Origin: Steroidobacteraceae bacterium
Lineage (GTDB): Bacteria; Pseudomonadota; Gammaproteobacteria; Steroidobacterales; Steroidobacteraceae
Assembly: GCA_025451375.1 (NCBI GenBank)
Contig: JANWKL010000025.1
Span: 1-52,400 of the forward strand
Length of the DNA: 52,400 bases
Direction: 5' to 3'
In this document: piece by piece, positions 46,083 through 52,400 of the stretch
Position numbering within the stretch: the stretch's first letter is position 1
Layout of the letters: the number at the start of each line of letters is the position of its first letter
Program-made: the position numbers and the translations under genes
The notes under the pieces: model-generated
Database searches by the model: none
What the model saw: only the letters and a program-made list of their open reading frames with translations
What the model was told of the DNA's origin: nothing

Positions 46083-47831
46083 TCAGGTCTTCCTCGCCGC
46101 CATCGCCGTTTCGATGCGGCGGTTGATATTCCACTGCTGCGCGATCGACAGCACCGTGTTGGTAACCCAGTACAGCACCAGGCCCGCGGGAAAGAACGCG
46201 AAGGTCACCGACATGATGAGCGGCATGAACATGAAAACCTTGGCCTGCACGGGGTCCGGCGGCGCGGGGTTGAGCTTGTACTGCACGAACATGGCCACCG
46301 CCATGATGGCCGGCAGGATGAACAACGGGTCGCGCGAGGACAGGTCGTGGATCCAGAACGCGAACGGCGCCTGGCGCATTTCCACGCTTTCGAGCAGCAC
46401 CCAGTAGAAGGCGATGAACACCGGGATCTGGATGACAATCGGCAGGCAGCCGGCAACCGGATTGATCTTCTCGCGCTTGTAGAGCTCCATCATCGCCTTG
46501 CCGAGCTTCTCGCGGTCGTCGGCGTAGGTGTCCTGCAGGTTCTTGATGCGTGGCTGCAGGGTTTTCATCTTGGCCATCGACCGGCCACTCGCCTCGGACA
46601 GGGGATAGAACAAAAGCTTCAGCAGGAAGGTGACGAGGATGATCGCCCCGCCCCAGTTGCCGGTGAGTGAATGCACCCAGGTCAGTACGCGGAACAGGGG
46701 CTGCGCCAGGAACCACAGCCTGCCGTAGTCGGCGACACGGCCGAGTTCGGGCGCCGTCGCTTCCAGCTGCGCCTGCAGCTTCGGCCCCGTAAAGAGCGTC
46801 GTGGTGAACTGCGCACTGTCACCGGGCGCCACGACCTTTTCAGGCCCGCTGGCGCTGAGCAGGTACTGCTGACCCGAGACCCCCAGCGTGAACTGCCAGG
46901 GAGCATTGCGCGGCGGCACGATCGCGCTGACGAAATGATGCTGCAGGGCCGCGATCCAGCCGCCCGTTACCGGGAGCGACAGGTGCATGTCAGCGGCGTC
47001 GGCGGTGTCGAGCTTGCGGTACTTGGTGCCGTCGTAGAGCGCCGGACCGTGGAACGCGTAGCTCGTGGTGTTGAAATACGAACGCTTGGTGGGCGGGTCG
47101 TCGCGCAGGATCTGCGCGTACGGGCGCGCGGCCCAGGGCGCCGAGCCACCGTTGTGTACTTCGTAGTCCACGTCGATGCGGTACTGGCCGCGGCGGAACA
47201 CGAAGGTCTTGGTGACACTGACACCGCCTTCGCTCCAGGTGAGCGGGACGCGCAGTTCGTTACCGCCATCGAGGGTGTAGCTGTCCGTGGCGCTCGCCCA
47301 GGTGGCGAGGTGTGTCGGATACGGGGCGCTTCCGGGACCGGTGAGACCGGACTGCAGTGAATAAAGCGCCGCCGGCGTGTCATTTTCCAGGCGCACCGGG
47401 GTCGCCTGCCCCTTCACCTCCGGGTACGCGAGCAGATCCACCCGCGCCAGCGTCCCGCCACGCGTGCTGAGGTCCAGGTCGAGGACATCGGTGCGCACAT
47501 GCACCAACGGCGCGGCAGCTGCGGCAGTGGAGTCGCTCGCGCCCGCGGCAGCGGCCTCCGGCACGGCAGTCGACGCGGGCAGTGCCGCGGGCCGCACACC
47601 CGGGCCTGAGCTACCCGCAACTGCCGCCGGTGCGGACGCGTCCGGAACTTTATTGCCCAGGTCGTTCGCGGCTGTCGTCGCCGGAGTGCCGGCCGCCGTG
47701 GTGGCAGCAGTCACCGCACCCGGTGGCGGCGCGTAGTCACGCATCCACGCCTCGTAGTTGAGCAGCAGCAGCGCCGCGAGCGCGACGAACAGATAGACGC
47801 GGGGATTGCCGGAGATAGGGTTATTGGTCAT
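46083..47831 (-). CDS. yidC: Membrane protein insertase YidC
   Basis: YidC inserts and folds inner-membrane proteins, alone or with SecYEG. The 582-residue gram-negative form has an N-terminal anchor ([19 protein letters not shown] near residue 15), a low-complexity Ala/Pro/Thr-rich linker (about 38-110), a large periplasmic beta-sandwich domain (about 110-345), and the conserved five-helix insertase core. Core landmarks are [20 protein letters not shown] near 370, [20 protein letters not shown] near 440 with [15 protein letters not shown], and [20 protein letters not shown] near 550. The yidD stop lies inside its first codons (11-bp overlap), so the two are coupled. Confidence 0.97.
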   Translation of the reverse strand: MTNNPISGNPRVYLFVALAALLLLNYEAWMRDYAPPPGAVTAATTAAGTPATTAANDLGNKVPDASAPAAVAGSSGPGVRPAALPASTAVPEAAAAGASDSTAAAAAPLVHVRTDVLDLDLSTRGGTLARVDLLAYPEVKGQATPVRLENDTPAALYSLQSGLTGPGSAPYPTHLATWASATDSYTLDGGNELRVPLTWSEGGVSVTKTFVFRRGQYRIDVDYEVHNGGSAPWAARPYAQILRDDPPTKRSYFNTTSYAFHGPALYDGTKYRKLDTADAADMHLSLPVTGGWIAALQHHFVSAIVPPRNAPWQFTLGVSGQQYLLSASGPEKVVAPGDSAQFTTTLFTGPKLQAQLEATAPELGRVADYGRLWFLAQPLFRVLTWVHSLTGNWGGAIILVTFLLKLLFYPLSEASGRSMAKMKTLQPRIKNLQDTYADDREKLGKAMMELYKREKINPVAGCLPIVIQIPVFIAFYWVLLESVEMRQAPFAFWIHDLSSRDPLFILPAIMAVAMFVQYKLNPAPPDPVQAKVFMFMPLIMSVTFAFFPAGLVLYWVTNTVLSIAQQWNINRRIETAMAARKT

Positions 47832-48075
47832 GAGCGTGATGTGGGCAGATGTGAGGGTGCGTCGCGGACGGCACCGGGTCGAAGCCTCCCGGGTGCCACG
47901 GATGGCAGCGGCCGAGACGTTTCATCGCCAGCCAGCTGCCCTTGATGACACCGAAACGCAGCACCGCCTCGAGGGCGTAGTGCGAGCAGGAGGGATAAAA
48001 GCGGCACCGCGGCCCCAAGAGCGGGCTCACGGTCCACTGGTAAATGCGGATCAGGAGTGCGACGACGGCGCGCAT
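47821..48075 (-). CDS. yidD: Membrane protein insertion efficiency factor YidD
   Basis: YidD is a small, membrane-associated protein thought to assist YidC-dependent insertion. The 84-residue product starts [20 protein letters not shown] with an amphipathic helix, then [19 protein letters not shown] with the three conserved cysteines shared by the family (two here as CRFYPSC), and [15 protein letters not shown]. The tail is His-rich ([11 protein letters not shown]). ATG 48075 lies within the last 25 bp of rnpA, and its stop lies within yidC. This compressed rnpA-yidD-yidC layout is standard in proteobacteria. Confidence 0.95.
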   Translation of the reverse strand: MRAVVALLIRIYQWTVSPLLGPRCRFYPSCSHYALEAVLRFGVIKGSWLAMKRLGRCHPWHPGGFDPVPSATHPHICPHHAHDQ

Positions 48076-48422
48076 CGTGCGGCGACTTCCTTCCACAGGG
48101 CCTCGAGGCTTGCGTGCAGCGCCTTGCCCGGCGCGTCTTTGGCGCGCGGACGGGCGCTCACGACCAGGTCGACGGCGGGAATCTCGTGTTGATGAACGCG
48201 GAAGGATTCACGAATGACGCGGCGAATGCGGTTACGTCCGACGCCGCCGCCCGCGACCTTCACGCCCACCGCGAGCCCTAAGCGTGGGGCGGAAAGTGTA
48301 TTGCTCTTTACGGTCACGCTGAAAAATCCGTCACCCAGACGCCGGCCGCGGGCATACGCGGCGTCGAAATCGTATTTACGCCGCAGGCGACGCTGCGCCG
48401 GCAGAGTGAGCTGCCCAGGCAT
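48051..48422 (-). CDS. rnpA: Ribonuclease P protein component
   Basis: RnpA is the protein cofactor of RNase P, which matures tRNA 5' ends. The 123-residue basic protein begins at ATG 48422 ([20 protein letters not shown]); an in-frame ATG 17 codons upstream gives an unconserved leader and is not preferred. [20 protein letters not shown] followed by [10 protein letters not shown] contains the RNR motif that contacts the catalytic RNA. A Gly/Ala-rich stretch ([11 protein letters not shown]) replaces the shorter KVGNAVxRN form. It lies between rpmH (82 bp) and yidD (25-bp overlap). Confidence 0.96.
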   Translation of the reverse strand: MPGQLTLPAQRRLRRKYDFDAAYARGRRLGDGFFSVTVKSNTLSAPRLGLAVGVKVAGGGVGRNRIRRVIRESFRVHQHEIPAVDLVVSARPRAKDAPGKALHASLEALWKEVAARCAPSSHS

Positions 48423-48504
48423 CGAGGCCCTCGGACTTGATGAAGATCTTGGGGTCGCCGGACTGCGCTGCAAGTGCTTTCGCGCGCGTGCGACCTTACG
48501 GACG

Positions 48505-48639
48505 CTAGGGTATCAGCTTACGCCGGCCCTTGGCGCGACGCCGCGCGAGGACCTTGCGGCCATTCTGGGTGGCCATGCGTGCACGGAACCCGTGGGTGCG
48601 CTTGCGGCGCACTTTGCTCGGCTGATAGGTACGCTTCAT
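48505..48639 (-). CDS. rpmH: 50S ribosomal protein bL34
   Basis: This 44-residue ribosomal protein reads [20 protein letters not shown] at the start and ends GRRKLIP. The family patterns [17 protein letters not shown] and RRAKGRRKL are all intact, with the normal length of 44-46 residues. It is the first gene of the leftward rpmH-rnpA-yidD-yidC-mnmE cluster and is divergent from dnaA, the classic origin-proximal arrangement. A TTGACA promoter element lies upstream. Confidence 0.97.
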   Translation of the reverse strand: MKRTYQPSKVRRKRTHGFRARMATQNGRKVLARRRAKGRRKLIP

Positions 48640-48686
48640 ACCGCGGGCTCCGTAGATCGATTCTTAGCGACAAAAAAGGGCGGCAA

Positions 48687-48715
48687 GGCTAAGCCGTTGA
48701 GCGCCAAGGTGTCAA
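48687..48715 (-). promoter_or_regulatory. Candidate rpmH promoter
   Basis: On the minus strand a perfect TTGACA (48715-48710) is followed after 17 bp by a weak TTAGCC/TAGCCT -10 near 48692-48686. It lies about 50-75 bp upstream of the rpmH ATG. The perfect -35 and the location support a promoter; the poor -10 lowers confidence. Confidence 0.4.
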
Positions 48716-48815
48716 TACATTGTGCGCGCGAAAATCTTCAGCACGCCGCGCGATCGGTATAGACTTCGCAGCCTTTTCCTTAACGTTCACAAGAAACGTC
48801 GCGGAGGCAACGCGC

Positions 48816-50150
48816 GTGGAAGCGTCCCTTTGGACCCGCTGCATGAGCGCGTTGGAAGCGGAGCTTCCAGAGCAGCAGTTCAATACCTGGGTGCGGCCTC
48901 TGCAGGCCATGGAGGGCAATGGCGCCCTGAAGCTCATGGCCCCCAACCGCTTTGTGGTGGACTGGGTCAACGCCAACCTGTTGCCGCGCATTGGTGAGCT
49001 GCTGCGGGATGGAAGCACCGGGGATGCCCCGATCGTGACCGTGGAAGTCGGCTCACGCGGCGGCCCCCTGCGCGGCGCGCCGCCGCCGCTGCAGCCCGCG
49101 AAGCCGCGCCGGGCCGAAGGCCTGGTGGTCGGCGCCCGCCTCAATACCGACTTTTCCTTTGCCACCTTCGTCGAGGGCAAGAGCAACCAGCTCGCCAAGG
49201 CTGCGGCGCTGCAAGTCGCGGAGAATCCCGGCAAGGCCTACAACCCGCTGTTCGTCTATGGAGGCGTGGGCCTGGGCAAGACTCACCTGATGCACTCCAT
49301 CGCGCATCTCATCAGGGAACGCGATCCGGAAGCCCGCATTGCGTACGTGCACTCCGAGCGCTTCGTGGGCGACATGGTGCGTGCGCTGCAGCATGGTGCC
49401 ATGAGCGAATTCAAGACCGCCTACCGCTCGCTGAACGCGCTCTTGATCGATGACATCCAGTTCTTCGCCGGCAAGGAACGCTCGCAGGAGGAGTTCTTCC
49501 ACACCTTCAACGAGCTGCTCGAGGGCCAGCACCAGGTGATCCTCACCTGTGATCGCTATCCGAAGGAGGTCGACGGCCTCGAGGAGCGGCTGAAATCACG
49601 TTTCGGCTGGGGGCTGACGGTGGCCATCGAGCCGCCGGAGCTCGAGACCTGCGTGGCGATCCTCATGACCAAGGCGCATGCCACCGGCGTGACGCTGCCC
49701 GAGGAAGTCGCCTTTTTCATCGCCAAGCGCATCCGCTCGAACGTGCGCGAACTCGAGGGCGCGCTGCGGCGGGTGATCGCGAATTCACGTTTCACCGGCC
49801 ACCCGATTACCCTGGAATTCACGCGCGAAGCGCTAAAAGACCTGCTTTCCCTGCAGGCCAAGCTCGTGACCATCGAGAACATCCAGAAGACCGTGGCGGA
49901 TTACTACAAGGTTCGCATGGCGGATCTTTTGTCCAAGCGCCGCAGCCGTTCGGTGGCGCGCCCGCGGCAGGTGGCCATGGCACTCGCGAAGGAACTGACC
50001 ACGCACAGCCTGCCGGAGATTGGCGATGCCTTCGGTGGGCGCGATCACACCACGGTGCTGCACGCCTGCAAGCGCATCAAGCAGCTGCGTGACGTGGAGC
50101 AGCGGGTGAAGGAAGATTACTCAAACCTGTTGAGAACCCTGGCGGGATGA
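48816..50150 (+). CDS. dnaA: Chromosomal replication initiator protein DnaA
   Basis: DnaA binds the origin and melts it to load the replicative helicase. The 444-residue protein starts at GTG 48816, with GGAGG at 48803-48807 eight bases upstream, which decides against earlier in-frame starts. Domain I reads [21 protein letters not shown] short Pro-rich domain II follows (about residues 78-100). AAA+ domain III contains [14 protein letters not shown], Walker [13 protein letters not shown] near 150 and Walker [13 protein letters not shown] near 212. The DNA-binding domain IV carries the signature [18 protein letters not shown] near 410. Linker domain II is shorter than in E. coli (467 residues). 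dnaN and recF follow. Confidence 0.98.
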   Translation: MEASLWTRCMSALEAELPEQQFNTWVRPLQAMEGNGALKLMAPNRFVVDWVNANLLPRIGELLRDGSTGDAPIVTVEVGSRGGPLRGAPPPLQPAKPRRAEGLVVGARLNTDFSFATFVEGKSNQLAKAAALQVAENPGKAYNPLFVYGGVGLGKTHLMHSIAHLIRERDPEARIAYVHSERFVGDMVRALQHGAMSEFKTAYRSLNALLIDDIQFFAGKERSQEEFFHTFNELLEGQHQVILTCDRYPKEVDGLEERLKSRFGWGLTVAIEPPELETCVAILMTKAHATGVTLPEEVAFFIAKRIRSNVRELEGALRRVIANSRFTGHPITLEFTREALKDLLSLQAKLVTIENIQKTVADYYKVRMADLLSKRRSRSVARPRQVAMALAKELTTHSLPEIGDAFGGRDHTTVLHACKRIKQLRDVEQRVKEDYSNLLRTLAG

Positions 50151-50185
50151 TGTGCATTTGCCTGTGAGTTTCCTGTGCTGCAGTT

Positions 50186-50204
50186 TGTGGATAAGTTACC
50201 CACA
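50186..50204. promoter_or_regulatory. Head-to-head DnaA box pair
   Basis: TGTGGATAA (50186-50194, minus orientation, perfect match to TTATCCACA) and TTACCCACA (50196-50204, plus orientation, one mismatch) are inverted with one base between them. The close opposed pair would favour cooperative DnaA binding and is unlikely to arise by chance in such GC-rich DNA. Confidence 0.7.
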
Positions 50205-50301
50205 GGCCGCACACATGAGTTCAGCAGGGAGTGCCGCACGTTGTCGCGGCTGAATTCGATGCCAAGGCGCTGAGCGGATGGACGAAGTTTTTTTATACTC
50301 G

Positions 50302-50310
50302 TAATCCACA
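50302..50310 (+). promoter_or_regulatory. Third DnaA box beside the AT-rich tract
   Basis: TAATCCACA differs from the DnaA consensus TTATCCACA at one position. It borders the AT-rich stretch that runs to the dnaN ribosome site, the place expected for the box nearest a DNA-unwinding element. Confidence 0.55.
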
Positions 50311-50378
50311 GGCTCTATAGTCTTAACAACAAGTCTTTATATAAAGCCTTTAGATTTTTTAGATAAAGAGTGAACCCC

Positions 50379-51476
50379 ATGAAGCTGACCGCCGCGCGTG
50401 AAGACATCCTCGCTCCCCTGCAGAGCGTTATCGGTGTAGTGGAACGACGGCAGACCATGCCGGTGTTGGCGAACGTGCTGCTGGGAGCGAAGGACAACCG
50501 CCTGAGTGTCACGGGCAGTGATCTGGAAGTGGAGCTCGTCGCGACCAGCGCGGTGACTGTGAGCCAAGCCGGGGATATCACCGTGCCGGGCCGGAAGCTG
50601 CTGGATATTTTCCGTTCACTCCCGGAGAAGACCAGCGTCACCCTGAGCACCGAAGGGGAACGGGTATCGATTCGCGCTGGCCGCAGCCGGTTCACGTTGT
50701 CGAGTCTGCCGGCGGCGGAGTTTCCGCTGGTGGAAGAAATCAACGCGCAGCAGACGCTGACCGTGGCCCAGGGTGAGTTCCGGCGCCTGATCGACAAGAC
50801 ACATTTTTCGATGGCGCAGCAGGATGTCCGCTATTACCTGAACGGCCTGCTGCTCGAGACCGACGGCAAGGCGCTGCGCGCGGTGGCTACCGACGGTCAC
50901 CGGCTTGCGCTGTGCGAAATGGCGCTCGCCGGCAAGGCGAAGACTAACCACCAGGTCATCGTGCCGCGTAAGGGGGTACTCGAGCTGCAGCGGATCCTGG
51001 GCACCGAGGGTAACATCGAGCTCGCGGTCGGTACAAATCACGTTCGCGCCCAGATCGGCGACATTCGCTTCACTTCGAAGCTAATCGACGGACGTTTCCC
51101 GGAGTACGGTCGCGTTATCCCCGCCAGCCCACCGCGCACGGTGGAGGCCGATCGCGAGGTTCTGCGCCAGGCGCTTCAACGCACGGCCATCCTGTCGAAC
51201 GAAAAGTACCGCGGGATCAGGCTGACCGCCCGTCCCGATCTTCTGACCCTCCAGGCGCATAACCCGGAGCAGGAAGAAGCCGAGGACCAGGTCGAGGTTT
51301 CGTACAAGGGCGAGGAAGTCGAGATCGGCTTCAACGTCAATTATCTCCTCGACGCTCTGGCCGCGATTGAGACCGACAAGGTCATCATTGGCCTCACTGA
51401 CTCCAACAGCAGCTGCCTGATCCACGCCCCCGATACGACCAACACACGCTACGTCGTCATGCCGATGCGGCTGTAG
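50379..51476 (+). CDS. dnaN: DNA polymerase III beta subunit (sliding clamp)
   Basis: DnaN is the ring-shaped processivity clamp of the replicase and a docking hub for other DNA enzymes. The 365-residue protein opens MKLTAAREDILAPLQSVIGV and has the three homologous clamp domains of about 120 residues each. LANVLLGAKDNRLSVTGSDL near 30 and FRRLIDKTHFSMAQQDVRYY near 130 lead to LNGLLLETDGKALRAVATDG near 150. The end VVMPMRL is the conserved C-terminus contributing to the client-binding pocket. ATG 50379 is preceded by AAAGAG eight bases upstream; GTG 50370 is a less likely start. Confidence 0.97.
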   Translation: MKLTAAREDILAPLQSVIGVVERRQTMPVLANVLLGAKDNRLSVTGSDLEVELVATSAVTVSQAGDITVPGRKLLDIFRSLPEKTSVTLSTEGERVSIRAGRSRFTLSSLPAAEFPLVEEINAQQTLTVAQGEFRRLIDKTHFSMAQQDVRYYLNGLLLETDGKALRAVATDGHRLALCEMALAGKAKTNHQVIVPRKGVLELQRILGTEGNIELAVGTNHVRAQIGDIRFTSKLIDGRFPEYGRVIPASPPRTVEADREVLRQALQRTAILSNEKYRGIRLTARPDLLTLQAHNPEQEEAEDQVEVSYKGEEVEIGFNVNYLLDALAAIETDKVIIGLTDSNSSCLIHAPDTTNTRYVVMPMRL

Positions 51477-51519
51477 ACCACGCCGCCGCTGATCACGCGG
51501 CGCGAGGCTTGGAGACCGG

Positions 51520-51813
51520 GTGATTTCAAGTCAGTGGCGGGGACTGGCGCGACCGAATCAGGCCGACAACTACGTTGAGCATCTGCGTGGCGAGACTCTT
51601 CCGGCCCTGCGGCGGCTACCTGGTTTCATCGACGCGTCCATCCTCTCGCGCCAGCTTGCTGACGGCGTCGAGTTCCTGATCGTGACCCGGTGGACCTCGC
51701 TCACCGCCATCGAGGCGTTCGCCGGTTCAGATCCGGAGGTCGTGCGTGCCAACGTGGCGTCGATGATGCTCGAGTACGACCGGCGAGCCCGGTACTTCGA
51801 GATTGCGGAGTGA
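51520..51813 (+). CDS. ABM-domain (antibiotic biosynthesis monooxygenase-like) small protein
   Basis: This 97-residue protein appears to be a single dimeric alpha/beta-barrel ABM domain. GLARPNQADNYVEHLRGETL, LPGFIDASILSRQLADGVEF and LIVTRWTSLTAIEAFAGSDP follow the usual strand-helix-strand order, with the typical TxWxS segment. ABM proteins include heme-degrading enzymes, monooxygenases and stress proteins, and nothing here picks one function. It starts at GTG 51520, 43 bp after dnaN, and interrupts the usual direct dnaN-recF junction together with the 316-bp noncoding stretch that follows. Confidence 0.8.
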   Translation: MISSQWRGLARPNQADNYVEHLRGETLPALRRLPGFIDASILSRQLADGVEFLIVTRWTSLTAIEAFAGSDPEVVRANVASMMLEYDRRARYFEIAE

Positions 51814-51890
51814 CACCCGTGCGCGATGACGCAAGCTTCATCCAGGGGGGTGGAGACTGTCGATGTCCGGCCGCCGATTCCGCCTCGGCG

Positions 51891-51906
51891 TGTTCCACGT
51901 GGAACA
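51891..51906. other. parS site 1 (ParB binding palindrome)
   Basis: TGTTCCACGTGGAACA is a perfect 16-bp palindrome identical to the Pseudomonas-type parS sequence and differing from the Bacillus TGTTTCACGTGAAACA by two symmetric bases. ParB loads here and spreads to form the segregation complex. It lies about 1.6 kb from the candidate oriC, as expected for chromosomal parS. Confidence 0.9.
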
Positions 51907-51966
51907 CCGGGCGGTCGGGTGCCTCAGCCACCGGAAGCATGGTCCACTGGCCTATGTCCCGCGCCA

Positions 51967-51982
51967 CGTTCCACGTGGAACG
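51967..51982. other. parS site 2 (variant)
   Basis: CGTTCCACGTGGAACG is again a perfect 16-bp palindrome; the 14 central bases equal parS site 1 and only the outermost pair is changed (T/A to C/G). Start-to-start distance to site 1 is 76 bp. The outermost bases are the least constrained in known parS sets, so ParB binding is likely. Confidence 0.8.
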
Positions 51983-52129
51983 TCGAGTATCCCAGACGAC
52001 CGCAGAGCACATGGACGTGCGGGCAGCACGGAGCCGCACTCGCCTCGCTTCCGCGACAGGGGCGCTCGGTGGCGGCATCGGGTGCCTTCCCAGCGGCCCC
52101 GTCGTATCCAAACGGATCTGAGAACACCC

Positions 52130-52400
52130 GTGAGTCTCGCCGAACTGACCGTCACCAACCTTCGATCCATCGAGCACGCCGACCTTGCCGTGGCACCCGG
52201 CCTCACGCTGATCTGGGGTGACAACGGCTCTGGGAAAACATCGCTGCTGGAGGCCATATTCCTGCTAGGGCGTGGACGATCGTTCCGCACACGAAACAAT
52301 GAACGCCTTATTCAGCGCGGCAAGGATCATCTGAGAGTCATTGGGCGAATCAGGGACACCCTGGGTCAGATCTCCGTCCTGGGCTTCGAGGCGACCCCAG
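52130..52400 (+). CDS. recF: DNA replication and repair protein RecF, 3' end cut by window edge
   Basis: RecF is an SMC-like ATPase that acts with RecOR to load RecA at gaps. The first 90 residues are visible and the frame stays open to the window end. SLAELTVTNLRSIEHADLAV is the conserved start, Walker A is IWGDNGSGKTSLLEAIFLLG near residue 35, and GRGRSFRTRNNERLIQRG follows, as in RecF. It starts at GTG 52130; no strong ribosome site is seen (AGAACACCC precedes it). gyrB would be expected beyond the edge. The distance from dnaN (653 bp) is unusual. Confidence 0.93.
   Translation, partial: MSLAELTVTNLRSIEHADLAVAPGLTLIWGDNGSGKTSLLEAIFLLGRGRSFRTRNNERLIQRGKDHLRVIGRIRDTLGQISVLGFEATP

Larger units (their letters stand above)
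50151..50378. other. dnaA-dnaN intergenic region, candidate oriC
   Basis: This 228-bp gap has features of a replication origin. Three DnaA boxes occur: TGTGGATAA at 50186-50194 (perfect TTATCCACA on the minus strand), TTACCCACA at 50196-50204 and TAATCCACA at 50302-50310 (each one mismatch). An AT-rich tract (about 50318-50369) adjoins dnaN and could be the unwinding element. It contains the 12-bp palindrome CTTTATATAAAG (50335-50346) and a direct repeat TTTAGAT at 50349 and 50358. TATACT (50294-50299) may be a dnaN -10. Origins in gammaproteobacteria such as Pseudomonas flank dnaA, so this is a good candidate, not proven. Confidence 0.6.
51814..52129. other. Noncoding dnaN-recF spacer carrying parS sites
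   Basis: This 316-bp interval between the ABM gene and recF has no convincing gene. Open frames across it have low-complexity Pro/Arg/Ser composition and no family features. Its recognisable content is two parS palindromes 76 bp apart (listed separately), so it looks like a centromere-like segment inserted between dnaN and recF. Confidence 0.6.

Noticed and set aside
48640-48815. rpmH-dnaA gap as the main origin
   Set aside because: I found no match to the DnaA box within one mismatch there; the dnaA-dnaN gap is much better supported.
51481-51502. CGCCGC...GCGGCG hairpin after dnaN as a terminator
   Set aside because: Only 6 bp of stem, a 10-base loop and no T-run; such GC stems are common by chance in this composition.
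51826-52221. 131-codon open frame through the parS region into recF
   Set aside because: Pro/Arg/Ser-rich, no homology pattern, and it overlaps recF in another frame; the stretch is better explained as a noncoding parS spacer.

Overview
The window is a dense, high-GC chromosomal segment. By gene content and order it comes from a gammaproteobacterium, probably of the Xanthomonadales/Nevskiales/Steroidobacterales type, although the lineage is an inference. Supporting points are the gmk-rpoZ-spoT-x-recG order, the rpmH-rnpA-yidD-yidC-mnmE cluster facing dnaA-dnaN-recF, parS sites that match the Pseudomonas-type sequence, and a proteobacterial aa3 oxidase locus. I see no insertion sequence, prophage, CRISPR array, rRNA or tRNA. 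Genes are packed tightly and many pairs are joined by 4-base ATGA/GTGA overlaps.

Layout. 1-8883: a yicC gene cut by the left edge runs divergently from a PP2C phosphatase, followed by rph-rdgB-gmk-rpoZ-spoT-ridA-recG (RNA processing, nucleotide pool cleaning, ppGpp metabolism, DNA repair). 8902-10895: ubiA, a PAP2-family phosphatase and a diacylglycerol/undecaprenol kinase. 10958-15607: a biotin operon bioB-bioF-bioH-bioC-bioD (no bioA) behind a candidate BirA operator. 15626-24454: a complete aa3 cytochrome c oxidase locus: DUF2244 protein, coxB, coxA, a 50-residue membrane peptide, ctaG, coxC, DUF2909 protein, SURF1, a SCO-like protein, ctaA, a heme-binding beta-barrel protein and ctaB. 24467-29407: pirin with an unknown partner, gloB, an exported TPR protein coupled to a MauG/MbnH-like di-heme enzyme that seems to start at CTG, and an AI-2E-family permease. 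29444-34892: uvrD, trkA-trkH and a CBS-domain protein. 34905-40005: a SIMPL protein, a CheD-like protein without its catalytic residues coupled to a small HExxH protein, an ABC-2 exporter pair and an exported alpha/beta hydrolase. 40056-44496: mnmG-pyrF and an orphan peptide-binding lipoprotein. 44695-52400: the replication-origin neighbourhood: mnmE, yidC, yidD, rnpA and rpmH leftward; dnaA, dnaN, a small ABM protein and recF (cut by the right edge) rightward.

The origin region is the clearest systems-level story. The dnaA-dnaN gap has three DnaA boxes and an AT-rich tract, and the dnaN-recF gap holds two parS palindromes 76 bp apart, so replication initiation and chromosome segregation signals sit within 2 kb. 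The parA/parB/rsmG genes that often accompany mnmG are not in the window. The most novel-looking unit is the pseudo-CheD plus mini-zincin pair at 35720-36540. The TPR/di-heme pair at 26607-28339 is second.
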